A stretch of DNA of 64,000 bases from Paenibacillus sp. MAHUQ-63 (GCF_028765165.1 NZ_JARADB010000002.1:868001-932000); one strand, 5' to 3'; shown: positions 19,105 to 28,447, numbered from the stretch's first letter. Notes: a model not told the origin generated them from the letters alone. Made by a program: numbers and translations.

Positions 19105-20157
19105 ATGTCAAATTCGTTAGATCGGATCGTCAATTTGCTGCGAACGGCCCATGAATCGAAGGCGTCCGACTTACATCTATCCGTAGGTTCGCCGCCTGTT
19201 CTTCGCGTACACGGAACACTGCAGCCTGTCGGGAGTGAGCTCCTTCAAGCGGAAGACACCCGAGCCATGGCGGAAGCTTTGCTTAGCCCGGAACAAATCG
19301 AACGATTCCAGCAAGCCGGTGAATTGGACTTTTCATATGAGCTGGAGGGCTGTTCGCGATATCGGATTAACGCGTACCGCCAAAGAGGCCGTGTAAGTGT
19401 AGCGATCCGTACGATCCCAACCAAGATTCCGTCGCTGGAACTGCTTGGACTGCCGAATGTAATCCGTTCGTTAGCGTTGAAGCCACAAGGACTCGTGCTT
19501 GTAACCGGACCTACGGGCAGCGGTAAATCTTCTACGCTAGCGGCTATGATCGATTACATCAACCGCAAAGAGAAGAAACATATCGTTACGCTCGAAGATC
19601 CTATCGAATTCCTGCATACGCATGCTTCCTCCATTATCGATCAGCGGGAAGTCGGCAGCGATACGAAGTCGTTCTCCAACGGTTTGAGAGCCGCGCTGCG
19701 TCAAGACCCGGATGTGATCCTGGTCGGTGAGATGCGGGACCTGGAAACGATCTCCGCGGCTGTGACCGCTGCCGAAACCGGCCACTTGGTCTTTGCGACC
19801 TTGCATACGACGGATGCGCCGCAGACGATTGACCGTATCATCGATGCATTCCCGGCACATCAGCAGGGCCAAATCCGGGTTCAGTTAGCGGCCGTCTTGG
19901 TCGGCGTCATTTCGCAGCGGTTGTTTCCGAAGCCAGGCGGCATAGGGCGGACATGTGCGACAGAAATCATGATTAATACGCCGGCCGTCGGCAACCTGAT
20001 TCGTTCGGAGAAAATCCACCAGATCAAGAGCATCATGCAAACCGGACGCAGCTTGGGCATGCATACGCTGGACATGTCGATTAAGGAAATGATGCAGCAG
20101 GGGCTCATCGATCCAATAGCAGCAAGAGCTTATCTTGCTGAGGGCGGTGTGATGTAA
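19105..20157 (+). CDS. pilT: Type IV pilus retraction ATPase PilT
   Basis: A 350-residue hexameric ATPase that depolymerises the pilus and so drives twitching. Walker A GPTGSGKSS is at 135, Walker B VILVGEMRD follows, then the His box FATLHTTD. The C-terminal AVGNLIRSEK corresponds to the AIRNLIRE retraction motif, with Val and Gly in place of Ile and Arg. It lacks the N-terminal repeat and zinc motif of PilB. ATG 19105 follows GGAGGAAGGGAA; an in-frame ATG-like start at 19075 lies inside pilB and is less likely. The stop overlaps the pilC start (TAATG). Confidence 0.95.
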   Translation: MSNSLDRIVNLLRTAHESKASDLHLSVGSPPVLRVHGTLQPVGSELLQAEDTRAMAEALLSPEQIERFQQAGELDFSYELEGCSRYRINAYRQRGRVSVAIRTIPTKIPSLELLGLPNVIRSLALKPQGLVLVTGPTGSGKSSTLAAMIDYINRKEKKHIVTLEDPIEFLHTHASSIIDQREVGSDTKSFSNGLRAALRQDPDVILVGEMRDLETISAAVTAAETGHLVFATLHTTDAPQTIDRIIDAFPAHQQGQIRVQLAAVLVGVISQRLFPKPGGIGRTCATEIMINTPAVGNLIRSEKIHQIKSIMQTGRSLGMHTLDMSIKEMMQQGLIDPIAARAYLAEGGVM

Positions 20158-21365
20158 TGTCCGAATTTCTGTATGAAGTACGAAGCAGCGGCGGCAAACA
20201 GCTCAAGGGGAAAATATTGGCATCGGACAAGTCAACTGCCGTGGAGGAGCTTCGGAGAAAGGGTTATGTCGTTCTTTCGTTAAAAGAAGAGCAGTTCAAA
20301 GCGCTGAAAACGGAGATTTACATCGGCAATCCTGTCAAAACGATCCATTTCATCGTGTACTGCCGGCAGTTTGCGACTTTGATCAGGGCCGGTGTGAACA
20401 TTGTGGAAGCGACGACGATTTTGGCGGCGCAGACCGAGAGCAAGCCGCTGCGGAAGGCGCTTGTGCAGGTGGCTTCGAGTATTTCGAAGGGCGTTTCTTT
20501 TTCGAGTTCGATTTCGGAGCATAAGAAGATTTTTCCTCCGATGTTCGTGAACATGATCCGTGCCGGCGAAGAGACCGGCGACTTGGAAGGGACGTTGGAG
20601 CGCCTTGCGAAGTTTTTCGAGAAGGAGCATGTGACGCGTGAGAAGATTAAGTCGGCGATGACGTATCCGGCGACGGTGGCTGGATTGTCGGTGGTTGCAG
20701 TTATCTATCTGTTGAAGTCTGTTGTGCCGCAGTTTGTCACTACTTTTGAGTCTTTGCATGCGGAATTGCCTTGGATTACGAGAGCTGTACTTTCTTTGAG
20801 TAATAGTATTCAGCATCAGTGGTTTTTATGGTTTGCAGGACTACTAGCAATAATTATTGTATATCAAGTAGCAAAGAGATTTGAGTCTGGTGCTTACGCA
20901 ATTGATATCATGAAGTTAAAGATACCTATCTTTGGGAAGTTGAAGCAGAAAGGCTCGATCGCCCTTATGACAAGAACATTGTCTTCACTGTATTCAAGCT
21001 CTGTACCGGTGCTACAGTCCCTGGACATTGTTGAAGAAGTTGTTGGTAACAAGGTTATTGGGAGATACATTCGTAAATCTGCTGATTCATTACGCCAAGG
21101 AAGTCCTCTCAGTGAACCGTTAAAGCAATCGTGGGTTTTTCCTCCGTTAGTTACACAAATGATCTCAATTGGAGAAGAAACCGGTTCTTTAGACCAAATG
21201 CTTGAGAAAATAGCAGATTTCTATGAGATGGATGTTGAGAACACTGTTGACCGATTAAAGTCTTTGTTGGAACCGCTATTGTTAGTTCTTCTAGCAGGGC
21301 TTGTCGGATCAATTGTTGCTGCTATTATGCTACCTATGTTTAGTATGTACTCAAACTTAGGTTGA
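20157..21365 (+). CDS. pilC: Type IV pilus platform protein PilC
   Basis: A 402-residue inner-membrane platform protein. Two T2SSF domains are seen (residues about 60-185 and 260-385) with motifs FVNMIRAGEETGDLEGTLER and QMISIGEETGSLDQML, and hydrophobic segments near 170, 220 and 375. The ATG overlaps the pilT stop by one base. The gene is compositionally split: up to roughly 20700-20830 it uses GC-ending codons like its neighbours, and after that the codons are clearly AT-rich and stay so through pilA. This points to recombination inside the gene. The protein itself looks intact. Confidence 0.93.
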   Translation: MSEFLYEVRSSGGKQLKGKILASDKSTAVEELRRKGYVVLSLKEEQFKALKTEIYIGNPVKTIHFIVYCRQFATLIRAGVNIVEATTILAAQTESKPLRKALVQVASSISKGVSFSSSISEHKKIFPPMFVNMIRAGEETGDLEGTLERLAKFFEKEHVTREKIKSAMTYPATVAGLSVVAVIYLLKSVVPQFVTTFESLHAELPWITRAVLSLSNSIQHQWFLWFAGLLAIIIVYQVAKRFESGAYAIDIMKLKIPIFGKLKQKGSIALMTRTLSSLYSSSVPVLQSLDIVEEVVGNKVIGRYIRKSADSLRQGSPLSEPLKQSWVFPPLVTQMISIGEETGSLDQMLEKIADFYEMDVENTVDRLKSLLEPLLLVLLAGLVGSIVAAIMLPMFSMYSNLG

Positions 21366-21388
21366 TTTTTATTTTAGGAGGAAAGATT

Positions 21389-21850
21389 ATGTTGATTAAA
21401 ATGATGAACCGACTGAAAAAAGAGGAAAAAGGATTTACGTTAATTGAGTTGCTTGCAGTAATTGTCATCTTAGCTGTTATTGCAGCTATTGCTGTTCCTT
21501 ATATTTTGGGAGTAATTAACAAATCAAAAGATGATGCAGATGTCGCTACTGCTCGCCAATTGTATGATGCTGCTAAGCTTTATGTAACTGCTGAAAAAGG
21601 TGGAGTATTTAAAAACGTAACAATAACCTTATCAGATTTAAAAACAGGTAAATATATTGAGAATGATATCATGTTACCAAGCACTAAAGAACCGTTAAGC
21701 AGTGCTTCAATAGTTTTTAAAAATGATGATTCAGGTGAACTAACTTCAGTGAAAATAGAAACTACAACTTTGGCAAAGGAGTATACTGGTCCCAATGTTC
21801 TAAAGAGCAGTGCCACAGGAGCAACAGTTTCAATTAAACCCACTACTTAA
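21389..21850 (+). CDS. pilA: Major type IV pilin PilA
   Basis: A 153-residue prepilin. The leader MLIKMMNRLKKEEKG is cut before F16 TLIELL; Glu20 is the conserved Glu5 of the mature pilin, followed by a long hydrophobic helix with VPYILGVINKSK. The mature protein of about 138 residues has no Cys, so there is no disulfide-bounded D-region. ATG 21389 has a perfect AGGAGGA site. Codons are AT-rich like the end of pilC. It is followed by a strong terminator, and its position after pilC and its better ribosome site fit high expression as the main subunit. Confidence 0.9.
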   Translation: MLIKMMNRLKKEEKGFTLIELLAVIVILAVIAAIAVPYILGVINKSKDDADVATARQLYDAAKLYVTAEKGGVFKNVTITLSDLKTGKYIENDIMLPSTKEPLSSASIVFKNDDSGELTSVKIETTTLAKEYTGPNVLKSSATGATVSIKPTT

Positions 21851-21862
21851 TACCCAACCCCC

Positions 21863-21896
21863 AAAAAGGAATCGGTCCATTCCGATTCCTTTTTTA
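21863..21896 (+). terminator. Terminator after pilA
   Basis: AAAAAGGAATCGG pairs with CCGATTCCTTTTT across a 6-base loop. It separates pilA from pilD. Confidence 0.9.
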
Positions 21897-21921
21897 AAAC
21901 CAAAGAAAGCGACCCAACCAA

Positions 21922-22680
21922 ATGACAATCCTAATCGGCGTTTATGTGTTCATCATTGGTCTTGTACTCGGATCGTTCTTCAACGTCGTCGCGCTGCGCA
22001 TACCGGCCAAACAATCGGTCGTCAAACCGCCCTCGGCATGTCCCAGCTGCGGAACACAGCTGAAATCCCGAGATCTGATCCCGGTGATCAGTTATTTTGC
22101 AGCCAAAGGGCAGTGCAGATACTGCAGCACCAACGTTTCACCCTTATATCCTTTAGGCGAGCTTGCAACAGGATTATTATTCGTATGGGCCTACGTCCGC
22201 TTCGGGTTCACGGCGGAAACTCTAGTTGCACTTACATTAGTCAGTCTTCTCGTCATCGTCACCGTTTCCGATTTAACTTCAATGCTGATTCCTAACAAAG
22301 TTTTAATGTTTTTCTTTCCGGTCTTAGCCGTTTTACGCATCGTGTTCCCCGGCGAACAGGCTTGGTGGAGTTACGTACTAGGCGCAATTGCAGGCGGCGG
22401 AATTGTAATAGTGATTGCCCTTCTTTCACGCGGCGGTATGGGGATGGGAGATGCCAAGCTCCTGGCAGTCTGTGGCGCAGTCCTGGGCTTATCTCATATT
22501 TTGATCGCATTCGTTTTAGCATGTATGATGGGCAGTCTCATCGGAGGCTTGCTGCTTCTGTTAAAAATCATCCAGAGAAAACAACCGATACCGTTCGGCC
22601 CTTCATTGGCGATGGGCATACTTCTTTCCTATGGATATGGTTCGGATTTGATACAGGCTTACCTAACATTACTCGGATAG
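21922..22680 (+). CDS. pilD: Prepilin peptidase PilD
   Basis: A 252-residue polytopic aspartic protease that cleaves and N-methylates prepilins. GSFFNVVALRIP is the family start; the zinc-binding pairs CPSC and CRYC mark the methylase part; the two catalytic Asp lie in TVSDLTSMLIPN and GMGMGDAKL. Eight hydrophobic segments are visible. The ATG has no strong ribosome site. It follows the pilA terminator, so it needs read-through or its own promoter. It is the only prepilin peptidase in the window and might also serve the Tad pilin, since no TadV is seen near the tad genes. Confidence 0.93.
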   Translation: MTILIGVYVFIIGLVLGSFFNVVALRIPAKQSVVKPPSACPSCGTQLKSRDLIPVISYFAAKGQCRYCSTNVSPLYPLGELATGLLFVWAYVRFGFTAETLVALTLVSLLVIVTVSDLTSMLIPNKVLMFFFPVLAVLRIVFPGEQAWWSYVLGAIAGGGIVIVIALLSRGGMGMGDAKLLAVCGAVLGLSHILIAFVLACMMGSLIGGLLLLLKIIQRKQPIPFGPSLAMGILLSYGYGSDLIQAYLTLLG

Positions 22681-22695
22681 CAGGGTGTGATAATT

Positions 22696-24294
22696 ATGTT
22701 CGGCTTCGTTTCCAAGCGAATCGGGATTACAGTAGACCAGACAGGGGTCCGTTACGTATCGGTCAAAAAGAAAAAAGCATGGGAAATAGGCGCAAGCGGC
22801 TTTCTTCCCATCCCGCCAGGGATCATCGTTGAGGATCAGATCGTCAACAGCGATTCCTTGAGTCTGCAAGTCAAACAATGGGTGAAAGCGGAGAAACTGA
22901 GAGGAGCTTCCGCCACGATCACCATACCGACCTCGCAGATCATTATTCGTAAAATGCGCATCCCGAGCATCAAGCCTCAGGAGCTACGACAGCTCGTGGA
23001 GCTTGAGGTGGAGACGGCGCTTCGTCTGCCATTTGAAGACCCTGTCTACGACTACATTAAGGTAAGCCATGACGATGAAAGCACGCTGGTTCTCGTATTT
23101 GCGGCACCGAAGAAGCTGATCATGAGCTATGTCAAAGTGTTCGAAGATGCCGGCGTGCACGTGAAAGCGGCGGAAATCTCAGCGACGGCGTTGGCACGGG
23201 CGATTTCGTCCCAGCAGGAGGAATTTTTTGAAGAATCCATGCTCGTGTCTTTGGATCGGGGTTCGTTGGAAGTGTATATGCTGCAAAACGGAAATCCGAT
23301 TTTCATGCGCACGATTTCACTTGTAGAACAAGGTACCGCCGAACAGGACGAGCTAACGCCTGACCAAACCGGGGAGATCATCGCGGAAATCTCAAGAATG
23401 CTGAGCTTTTACCAGTACAGTATTCAAGAGGGGAACAGCCGTATCGCCCACATTATCGTGACAGGGGCCAACAGCGGCAGGAAGCAGCTTCATGCCGATC
23501 TGCAGCAAGCGCTGCCGGAGCTGAAGGTGGAAACCGTCGATTTCGATCAGTATGCTGCCGGCAAAACCAAAGATTTCAGCGCGAATGCTTTTCGTATCGC
23601 CATCGGCGTTTCATTGTTCAACAAGCACAAAGCGCAAATCAATCTGCTCCCGCATCGGAAGACCGAGACGAAGATCAAAGTGCTATTGTATCTACTGGCC
23701 ATTGTGGCATGGGGGGCTTGCGCGGGCTTAATCGGCTGGACGTATTGGGAGAATCAGCAAACCATCACGCAGAATACGGCGCGACTGGCGGCGCTGAATA
23801 AGGAGAAGGCGGCGGCAGAGGCGAAAATAACAGCTAAGCCGGCTTCGCAAGGCGATCCTTCGGCGTTCATCACGTTAACGAGAGCGAATCGTAAGGACGT
23901 CATCCAGATGCTGGGGGAAATTAAGAAGCCACTGCCTGTAACCGCCCAAATCAACTCGATCGCTTATACGGCCGAATCGCAAATAACGTTAACGGTCAAT
24001 TTCGCCAAAATGGAAGACGCAGCGCGCTATTTATTTGACCTTCGCAGATTGACGTTCGGGGAGAATACGCTCATGCAGTCCATCACTGAAACGGCAAGCG
24101 GCAGCCCTGGCGGCAATACTGCGGTAACCGTCGATCCGGCGAATCCGGCAGCAGCGAACCCGACACCGGCAGCGAAGCAGTACACGGTGAATTACACGAT
24201 CTCGTTTAAGAAAGCGGCAGCTGCGAAAGATACAGGCACGAAGACGACAACACAGGCGAAAGAGGAGGAGCTACTCAATGTCCAGCAAAAATAA
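22696..24294 (+). CDS. pilM: PilM-PilN fusion protein
   Basis: A 532-residue protein combining two usually separate pilus alignment proteins. Residues 1-315 are an actin-like PilM (GITVDQTGVRYV, VELEVETALRLPFEDPVYDY, IIVTGANSG). The short link INLLPHRKTETKIK resembles the cytoplasmic PilN peptide that docks on PilM. Then come one membrane helix (residues about 333-350), a coiled coil and a PilN-like periplasm-side domain, and a Pro/Ala/Thr-rich tail. ATG 22696 follows AGGGTG; GTG 22687 is an alternative. It overlaps pilO by 17 bp. In a Gram-positive cell the C-terminal part would face the wall space. Confidence 0.88.
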   Translation: MFGFVSKRIGITVDQTGVRYVSVKKKKAWEIGASGFLPIPPGIIVEDQIVNSDSLSLQVKQWVKAEKLRGASATITIPTSQIIIRKMRIPSIKPQELRQLVELEVETALRLPFEDPVYDYIKVSHDDESTLVLVFAAPKKLIMSYVKVFEDAGVHVKAAEISATALARAISSQQEEFFEESMLVSLDRGSLEVYMLQNGNPIFMRTISLVEQGTAEQDELTPDQTGEIIAEISRMLSFYQYSIQEGNSRIAHIIVTGANSGRKQLHADLQQALPELKVETVDFDQYAAGKTKDFSANAFRIAIGVSLFNKHKAQINLLPHRKTETKIKVLLYLLAIVAWGACAGLIGWTYWENQQTITQNTARLAALNKEKAAAEAKITAKPASQGDPSAFITLTRANRKDVIQMLGEIKKPLPVTAQINSIAYTAESQITLTVNFAKMEDAARYLFDLRRLTFGENTLMQSITETASGSPGGNTAVTVDPANPAAANPTPAAKQYTVNYTISFKKAAAAKDTGTKTTTQAKEEELLNVQQK

Positions 24295-24883
24295 TACGCA
24301 GACCCTCCTGTTGTTCCTTGCCGTCATAATGTTTTTGGCGCTATTCGCTTTCTACTATTTCCTGCAGGTTCCTTCAACGGAGAAAGTGCAGTCCCAGCAG
24401 AATGAAATCGTCATGGTGGAGAAACAAGTCCAGCTGCTTAACAAAAAGTTGAGCGAAAAGAAGGAAGAGCCCGGCCCATCAATAGAGGAGATTCAAGCGG
24501 CTCTGCCATTGTGGGATAATACGGAGCAGCTTACGCTGGATCTCGATAAGATCAAAACGGAAACGAAGGTTACTTTCAACTCCATTGCCTATGCGGTAAG
24601 CGATAAAGGCATGCAGACGCAGCAGGGAGACACGGCGAATAAGAGTGCTTTCCCGAATGTAAGGGAAGTGAAAGTAACGACGTCTGTAGGCGGAACTTAT
24701 CAGGAAGTGACGGACGCCATCACCCAATTGCAGGCGCTGCCGCGTTTGATAAACGTAGAAACAGTGAATTTCGGCACCCTGCCGAAAGATCTGACGCGGA
24801 AGCTGACCGTTAATCTGACGTTTACCGCCTATTTCGATCCTTCGTACAAATCCAAAGTAGACAAAGTTGCGCTTCCCTATTGA
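24278..24883 (+). CDS. pilO: Type IV pilus alignment protein PilO
   Basis: A 201-residue single-pass membrane protein: a short cytoplasmic N-terminus, membrane helix at about 9-29, a coiled coil (EIVMVEKQVQLLNKKLSEKK) and a ferredoxin-like domain, the PilO layout. It starts inside the end of pilM-pilN behind GAGGAGGAG. Together with the fusion protein it would form the PilMNO inner-membrane ring. Sequence similarity in this family is low, so the call leans on architecture and position. Confidence 0.8.
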   Translation: MSSKNNTQTLLLFLAVIMFLALFAFYYFLQVPSTEKVQSQQNEIVMVEKQVQLLNKKLSEKKEEPGPSIEEIQAALPLWDNTEQLTLDLDKIKTETKVTFNSIAYAVSDKGMQTQQGDTANKSAFPNVREVKVTTSVGGTYQEVTDAITQLQALPRLINVETVNFGTLPKDLTRKLTVNLTFTAYFDPSYKSKVDKVALPY

Positions 24884-24887
24884 AAGT

Positions 24888-24938
24888 AAAAGAACACCTC
24901 GATCCTATCATCGGTTAGATGAGGACGAGGTGTTCTTT
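24888..24938. terminator. Terminator after pilO
   Basis: AAAGAACACCTCG pairs perfectly with CGAGGTGTTCTTT around a 24-base loop that has partial internal pairing. It may also stop the convergent nitroreductase gene. Confidence 0.75.
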
Positions 24939-24947
24939 GGTTGCGAA

Positions 24948-25550
24948 TTATAGGGATTGGCCGAAAGTACCCTCATAGACAAATTCGCTTACCGGACGTC
25001 TCGGGGACGGGACTTCACGCTCTTGGAAGCGCTCAGGCAATGCGTCTACAGGTCCGCGATGGCCGATAGCGATCACGGCATGCGTCTGATAATCGTCCGG
25101 AATTTGCAGCGTTTCACGGGCCAGTTGATGATCGAATCCGCCCATGGCATGTGTGATTAAGCCTTGGTTGTTCGCTTCGAGTGCCAAGTATCCCCATGCG
25201 GTGCCGGCATCGAAGGCGTGGCTTGGGGAGTCGCCGCCTTTCGGCGTTTTGGTATAAGAGACGAGCAGTGCCAGAACGGGCGCTTTCTCGCACCATTCCA
25301 GGTTGGCCGGCACGATGAAACGATGGAACTTGGCGCGCTGCTCTTCCGTACGGGCGACAATGAAATGCCATGGCTGCAAATTGCTGCCGGAGGGTGCCCA
25401 GCGTGCCGCTTCAAACAAGCTGAGGAGCACATCTTCGGGAACTTCTTGATTGGTGAAAGAACGCGGAGACCAGCGGGTAAGGAACTGCGGGTTGATTTCG
25501 TGGTCCGGCTGGCGATGGGTTTCGACTTCGTTCGGTAAAGAAGCTGTCAT
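24948..25550 (-). CDS. Nitroreductase-family flavoprotein
   Basis: A 200-residue protein of the FMN-dependent nitroreductase family. RWSPRSFTNQEV, APSGSNLQPWHF and AIGHRG are the FMN-contact motifs. Such enzymes reduce nitro-aromatics, quinones or other electron acceptors with NAD(P)H in the cytosol. The ATG has GGAGGAGTTC upstream. It is a single gene facing the pilus operon and shows no functional tie to it. The substrate cannot be read from sequence. Confidence 0.88.
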   Translation of the reverse strand: MTASLPNEVETHRQPDHEINPQFLTRWSPRSFTNQEVPEDVLLSLFEAARWAPSGSNLQPWHFIVARTEEQRAKFHRFIVPANLEWCEKAPVLALLVSYTKTPKGGDSPSHAFDAGTAWGYLALEANNQGLITHAMGGFDHQLARETLQIPDDYQTHAVIAIGHRGPVDALPERFQEREVPSPRRPVSEFVYEGTFGQSL

Positions 25551-25708
25551 TATGAACTCCTCCTTAGGATTGGGTTATTCCTGATTTTACCTGATTTCAT
25601 CCCAAATTACGAGTTTTAGAAAATCGGCTGGCGCTGTATGGCTTTTCCCAAAAATGGCAAAGCTAGATGTTATGAAATCAATAGAACCGAGACGAGGTGC
25701 GAGGAACC

Positions 25709-25924
25709 GTGAATTTTACGAGTCATGATGTTGTGATCATTGAAAGAGCATTGAGAACGGCGATGAAACATGATAAGGAAGAGCACCGTTCTAGAGATTA
25801 TCAGGAAGTTTTGGCGAAAATGCAAGAGAGTGCGATACAGGCTTTTCAAGTTCATGCACCGACCGCAACCCTGGATCACGAAGGGATTCGGTATGATTAT
25901 GACGATTCATCCGATCTTATGTAG
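25709..25924 (+). CDS. Hypothetical protein, 71 residues
   Basis: A small soluble protein starting MNFTSHDVVIIERALRTAM, with a charged middle and the acidic end YDYDDSSDLM. GTG 25709 has GAGG at a good distance; GTG 25697 would add four residues. A helix-rich fold is likely. It has its own terminator and is not obviously linked to its neighbours. I do not recognise a family; its regular composition and ribosome site support a real gene. Confidence 0.6.
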   Translation: MNFTSHDVVIIERALRTAMKHDKEEHRSRDYQEVLAKMQESAIQAFQVHAPTATLDHEGIRYDYDDSSDLM

Positions 25925-25999
25925 ACCTATAGGCCGTCCATGCCCCGCGCGATCCGCAACGATCCCTGCCAACAGCCGGGGATAGGCAAATTTATTGAG

Positions 26000-26029
26000 A
26001 AGCCCTGATTCTAGGGCTTTTTTATTTTT
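26000..26029 (+). terminator. Terminator before mrfA
   Basis: AGCCCT (26001-26006) pairs with AGGGCT (26013-26018), followed by a T-rich run. Confidence 0.8.
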
Positions 26030-26080
26030 CGCCAGGGGGTTATAATGGGGGAACAATCGTTCTTATGAGGTGCAACTGAA

Positions 26081-28330
26081 ATGAATAGGAAAAAATCGCT
26101 TTCGGACTTAATCCATGCCTTGAAAACCAATGAGAATATCGTCAATTGGCGTGAGGTCGAGCCTCAAGAAGCCAAGACGCGTGCGATGCCCGAAAGCGTG
26201 GATCACAGAATTAAAGACGCATTGGCGAGAAGAGGAATAGATCAGTTATATACACACCAGCACACCGCTTATGAAACTATACGCAAAGGCGAGAATATTG
26301 TAGCCGTGACCCCGACCGCATCAGGCAAAACGCTATGCTACAACCTGCCTGTCCTGCAGGCGATTGCGGAAGACGACGGAAGCCGTGCGCTGTACTTATT
26401 CCCGACGAAGGCTCTGGCCCAGGACCAGAGGAGCGAGCTTAACGAGATTATTACGGAGATGGGGATCGATATCAAAAGCTTCACCTATGACGGTGACACG
26501 GCTCCTGCAATCCGGCAGCTCGTTAGAACCGTAGGGCACATTGTCATCACGAATCCCGATATGCTGCATGCCGCCATTCTTCCTCATCATACCAAATGGG
26601 TCAGCTTATTCAGCAATCTGAAATATATTGTGATCGATGAGCTGCATACATACCGGGGCGTCTTCGGCAGTCACGTCGCGAACGTCATTCGCAGGCTGCA
26701 GCGCATTTGCAAATTTTATGGCAGCAACCCGCTGTTCATCTGCACGTCGGCGACGATTGCCAACCCGAAGGAGCTGGCCGAGCAGCTGACCGGCAAACCG
26801 ATGAGGCTTATCGACGATAACGGGGCGCCAAGGGGCAGGAAGCATTTCGTCTTCTATAACCCGCCGATCGTGAATCAGGCGCTGAACATTCGCAAGAGCT
26901 CGACCGCCGAAGTCAATCACTTGGCAAGGGAATTTCTGGCGAATAAGGTTCAGACGATCATTTTTGCCCGCAGCCGTGTCCGGGTGGAAGTCATTTTAAG
27001 CCATATCCAGGAACTGGTCAAAAACGAAATCGGAGCCAAGTCCATTCGAGGCTACCGGGGCGGCTACCTGCCGAATCAACGCCGGGAGATTGAGAGAGGT
27101 TTACGGAACGGCGAAATTTTGGGCGTCGTAAGCACCAATGCGCTCGAGCTTGGCGTCGATATCGGTCAGCTGCAGGTTTGCATCATGACAGGGTATCCGG
27201 GAAGTGTCGCCAGTACGTGGCAGCAAGCGGGGCGGGCCGGCAGACGGCATGGAGAAGCCTTGGTGCTGATGGTAGCCGGCAACACGCCGATCGACCAGTA
27301 TATCGTCCAGAATCCCGAGTATTTCTTCGACCGTTCACCCGAATCGGCGAGAATCAATCCGGAGAATTTAATTATTCTTGTCGATCATCTGCGCTGTGCG
27401 GCCTATGAGCTCCCTTTGAAAAAAGGCGAGGAATTCGGCCCCTTGGAGATAGCTGATATTTTGGAGTATTTGGTCGAAGAGAGGGTATTGCATCAGGCTG
27501 GGGATTCCTTTTACTGGGCGAATCAATCCTTTCCTGCAAGCGAGGTTAGCCTGCGCTCTGCAGCGCAAGAGAATGTCGTCATTATTGACCAGTCGAACGT
27601 CGCGAACGTCAAAATCATCGGGGAAATGGACAGATTCAGCGCGATGACGCTGCTGCACGATGAGGCGATCTATCTTCACGAAGGCGTGCAATTTCAAGTC
27701 GAGAAGCTGGATTGGGAGCATAAGAAAGCCTACGTGCGAGAAGTCGATGTTGAATATTACACGGATGCGAATCTGGCCGTCAAACTTGTCGTATTGGAAA
27801 TTGACAGAACCGAGACAAGACGAACGTCATCGCTTCATTACGGAGACGTCCGGGTTAATGCCATGCCAACCCTGTTTAAGAAAATCCGTTTGACTACTTT
27901 CGAAAATATTGGTTATGGCCCCATCACCTTACCGGAAGAAGAACTGCACACCAGCGGAGCTTGGATTGAGCTAAGGGAAGTCGATCCGGAGATCGGCACC
28001 AAAACGCTGGAGCAGCTGCTGCTGGGCATATCCCACGTTCTTAAACATATCGTGCCGGTTCATGTCATGTGTGACCGCAGCGATATTCACGTCGTTTCAC
28101 AGATTCGGGCCGAGCATACGCAATTGCCGACGATCTTTATTTACGATCACTACCCGGGCGGCATCGGGCTAGCGGAAGATGTTTACAGACGTTTTGACGA
28201 AATTAAAAATTCGGCAAGACAATTAATTCGCAGATGTCCGTGCGAGGACGGCTGCCCGTCTTGTATCGGGACGGAAATCGAAGGCCTTCATGCCAAACAT
28301 AAAAGCTTGGAACTTCTGGCTTCTATTTGA
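26081..28330 (+). CDS. mrfA: DNA repair helicase MrfA (YprA)
   Basis: A 749-residue superfamily 2 helicase. Motif I TPTASGKT is near 77, the DELH box near 186, motif III TSATIAN and motif VI QQAGRAGR follow, and the C-terminal MrfA zinc-binding region has the Cys cluster CPCEDGCPSCIG near 718. In B. subtilis MrfA unwinds DNA 3' to 5' and works with the nuclease MrfB in excision of mitomycin C adducts independent of UvrABC. Here mrfB follows at 113 bp, as in B. subtilis. The ATG has GAGGTG upstream. Confidence 0.93.
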   Translation: MNRKKSLSDLIHALKTNENIVNWREVEPQEAKTRAMPESVDHRIKDALARRGIDQLYTHQHTAYETIRKGENIVAVTPTASGKTLCYNLPVLQAIAEDDGSRALYLFPTKALAQDQRSELNEIITEMGIDIKSFTYDGDTAPAIRQLVRTVGHIVITNPDMLHAAILPHHTKWVSLFSNLKYIVIDELHTYRGVFGSHVANVIRRLQRICKFYGSNPLFICTSATIANPKELAEQLTGKPMRLIDDNGAPRGRKHFVFYNPPIVNQALNIRKSSTAEVNHLAREFLANKVQTIIFARSRVRVEVILSHIQELVKNEIGAKSIRGYRGGYLPNQRREIERGLRNGEILGVVSTNALELGVDIGQLQVCIMTGYPGSVASTWQQAGRAGRRHGEALVLMVAGNTPIDQYIVQNPEYFFDRSPESARINPENLIILVDHLRCAAYELPLKKGEEFGPLEIADILEYLVEERVLHQAGDSFYWANQSFPASEVSLRSAAQENVVIIDQSNVANVKIIGEMDRFSAMTLLHDEAIYLHEGVQFQVEKLDWEHKKAYVREVDVEYYTDANLAVKLVVLEIDRTETRRTSSLHYGDVRVNAMPTLFKKIRLTTFENIGYGPITLPEEELHTSGAWIELREVDPEIGTKTLEQLLLGISHVLKHIVPVHVMCDRSDIHVVSQIRAEHTQLPTIFIYDHYPGGIGLAEDVYRRFDEIKNSARQLIRRCPCEDGCPSCIGTEIEGLHAKHKSLELLASI

Positions 28331-28363
28331 AGCGCTAATTATGAAAGAAAGCAGGTCATGCCC

Positions 28364-28447
28364 ATGATGAACAATACCGCCTACGACGCATTCGGCAAGC
28401 TGATAGCTCCGAAGCTGCAGGAGCAGCGGAACGGCGGTGCCCGATGA
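28364..28447 (+). CDS. Possible 27-residue peptide coupled to mrfB
   Basis: MMNNTAYDAFGKLIAPKLQ followed by a short basic end; its TGA overlaps the mrfB ATG as ATGA. AAAGCAGG lies upstream of its ATG. It could be a small protein or simply a leader that feeds ribosomes into mrfB, whose own ribosome site (GGAACGGCGG) is poor. No family is recognised. Confidence 0.35.
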   Translation: MMNNTAYDAFGKLIAPKLQEQRNGGAR

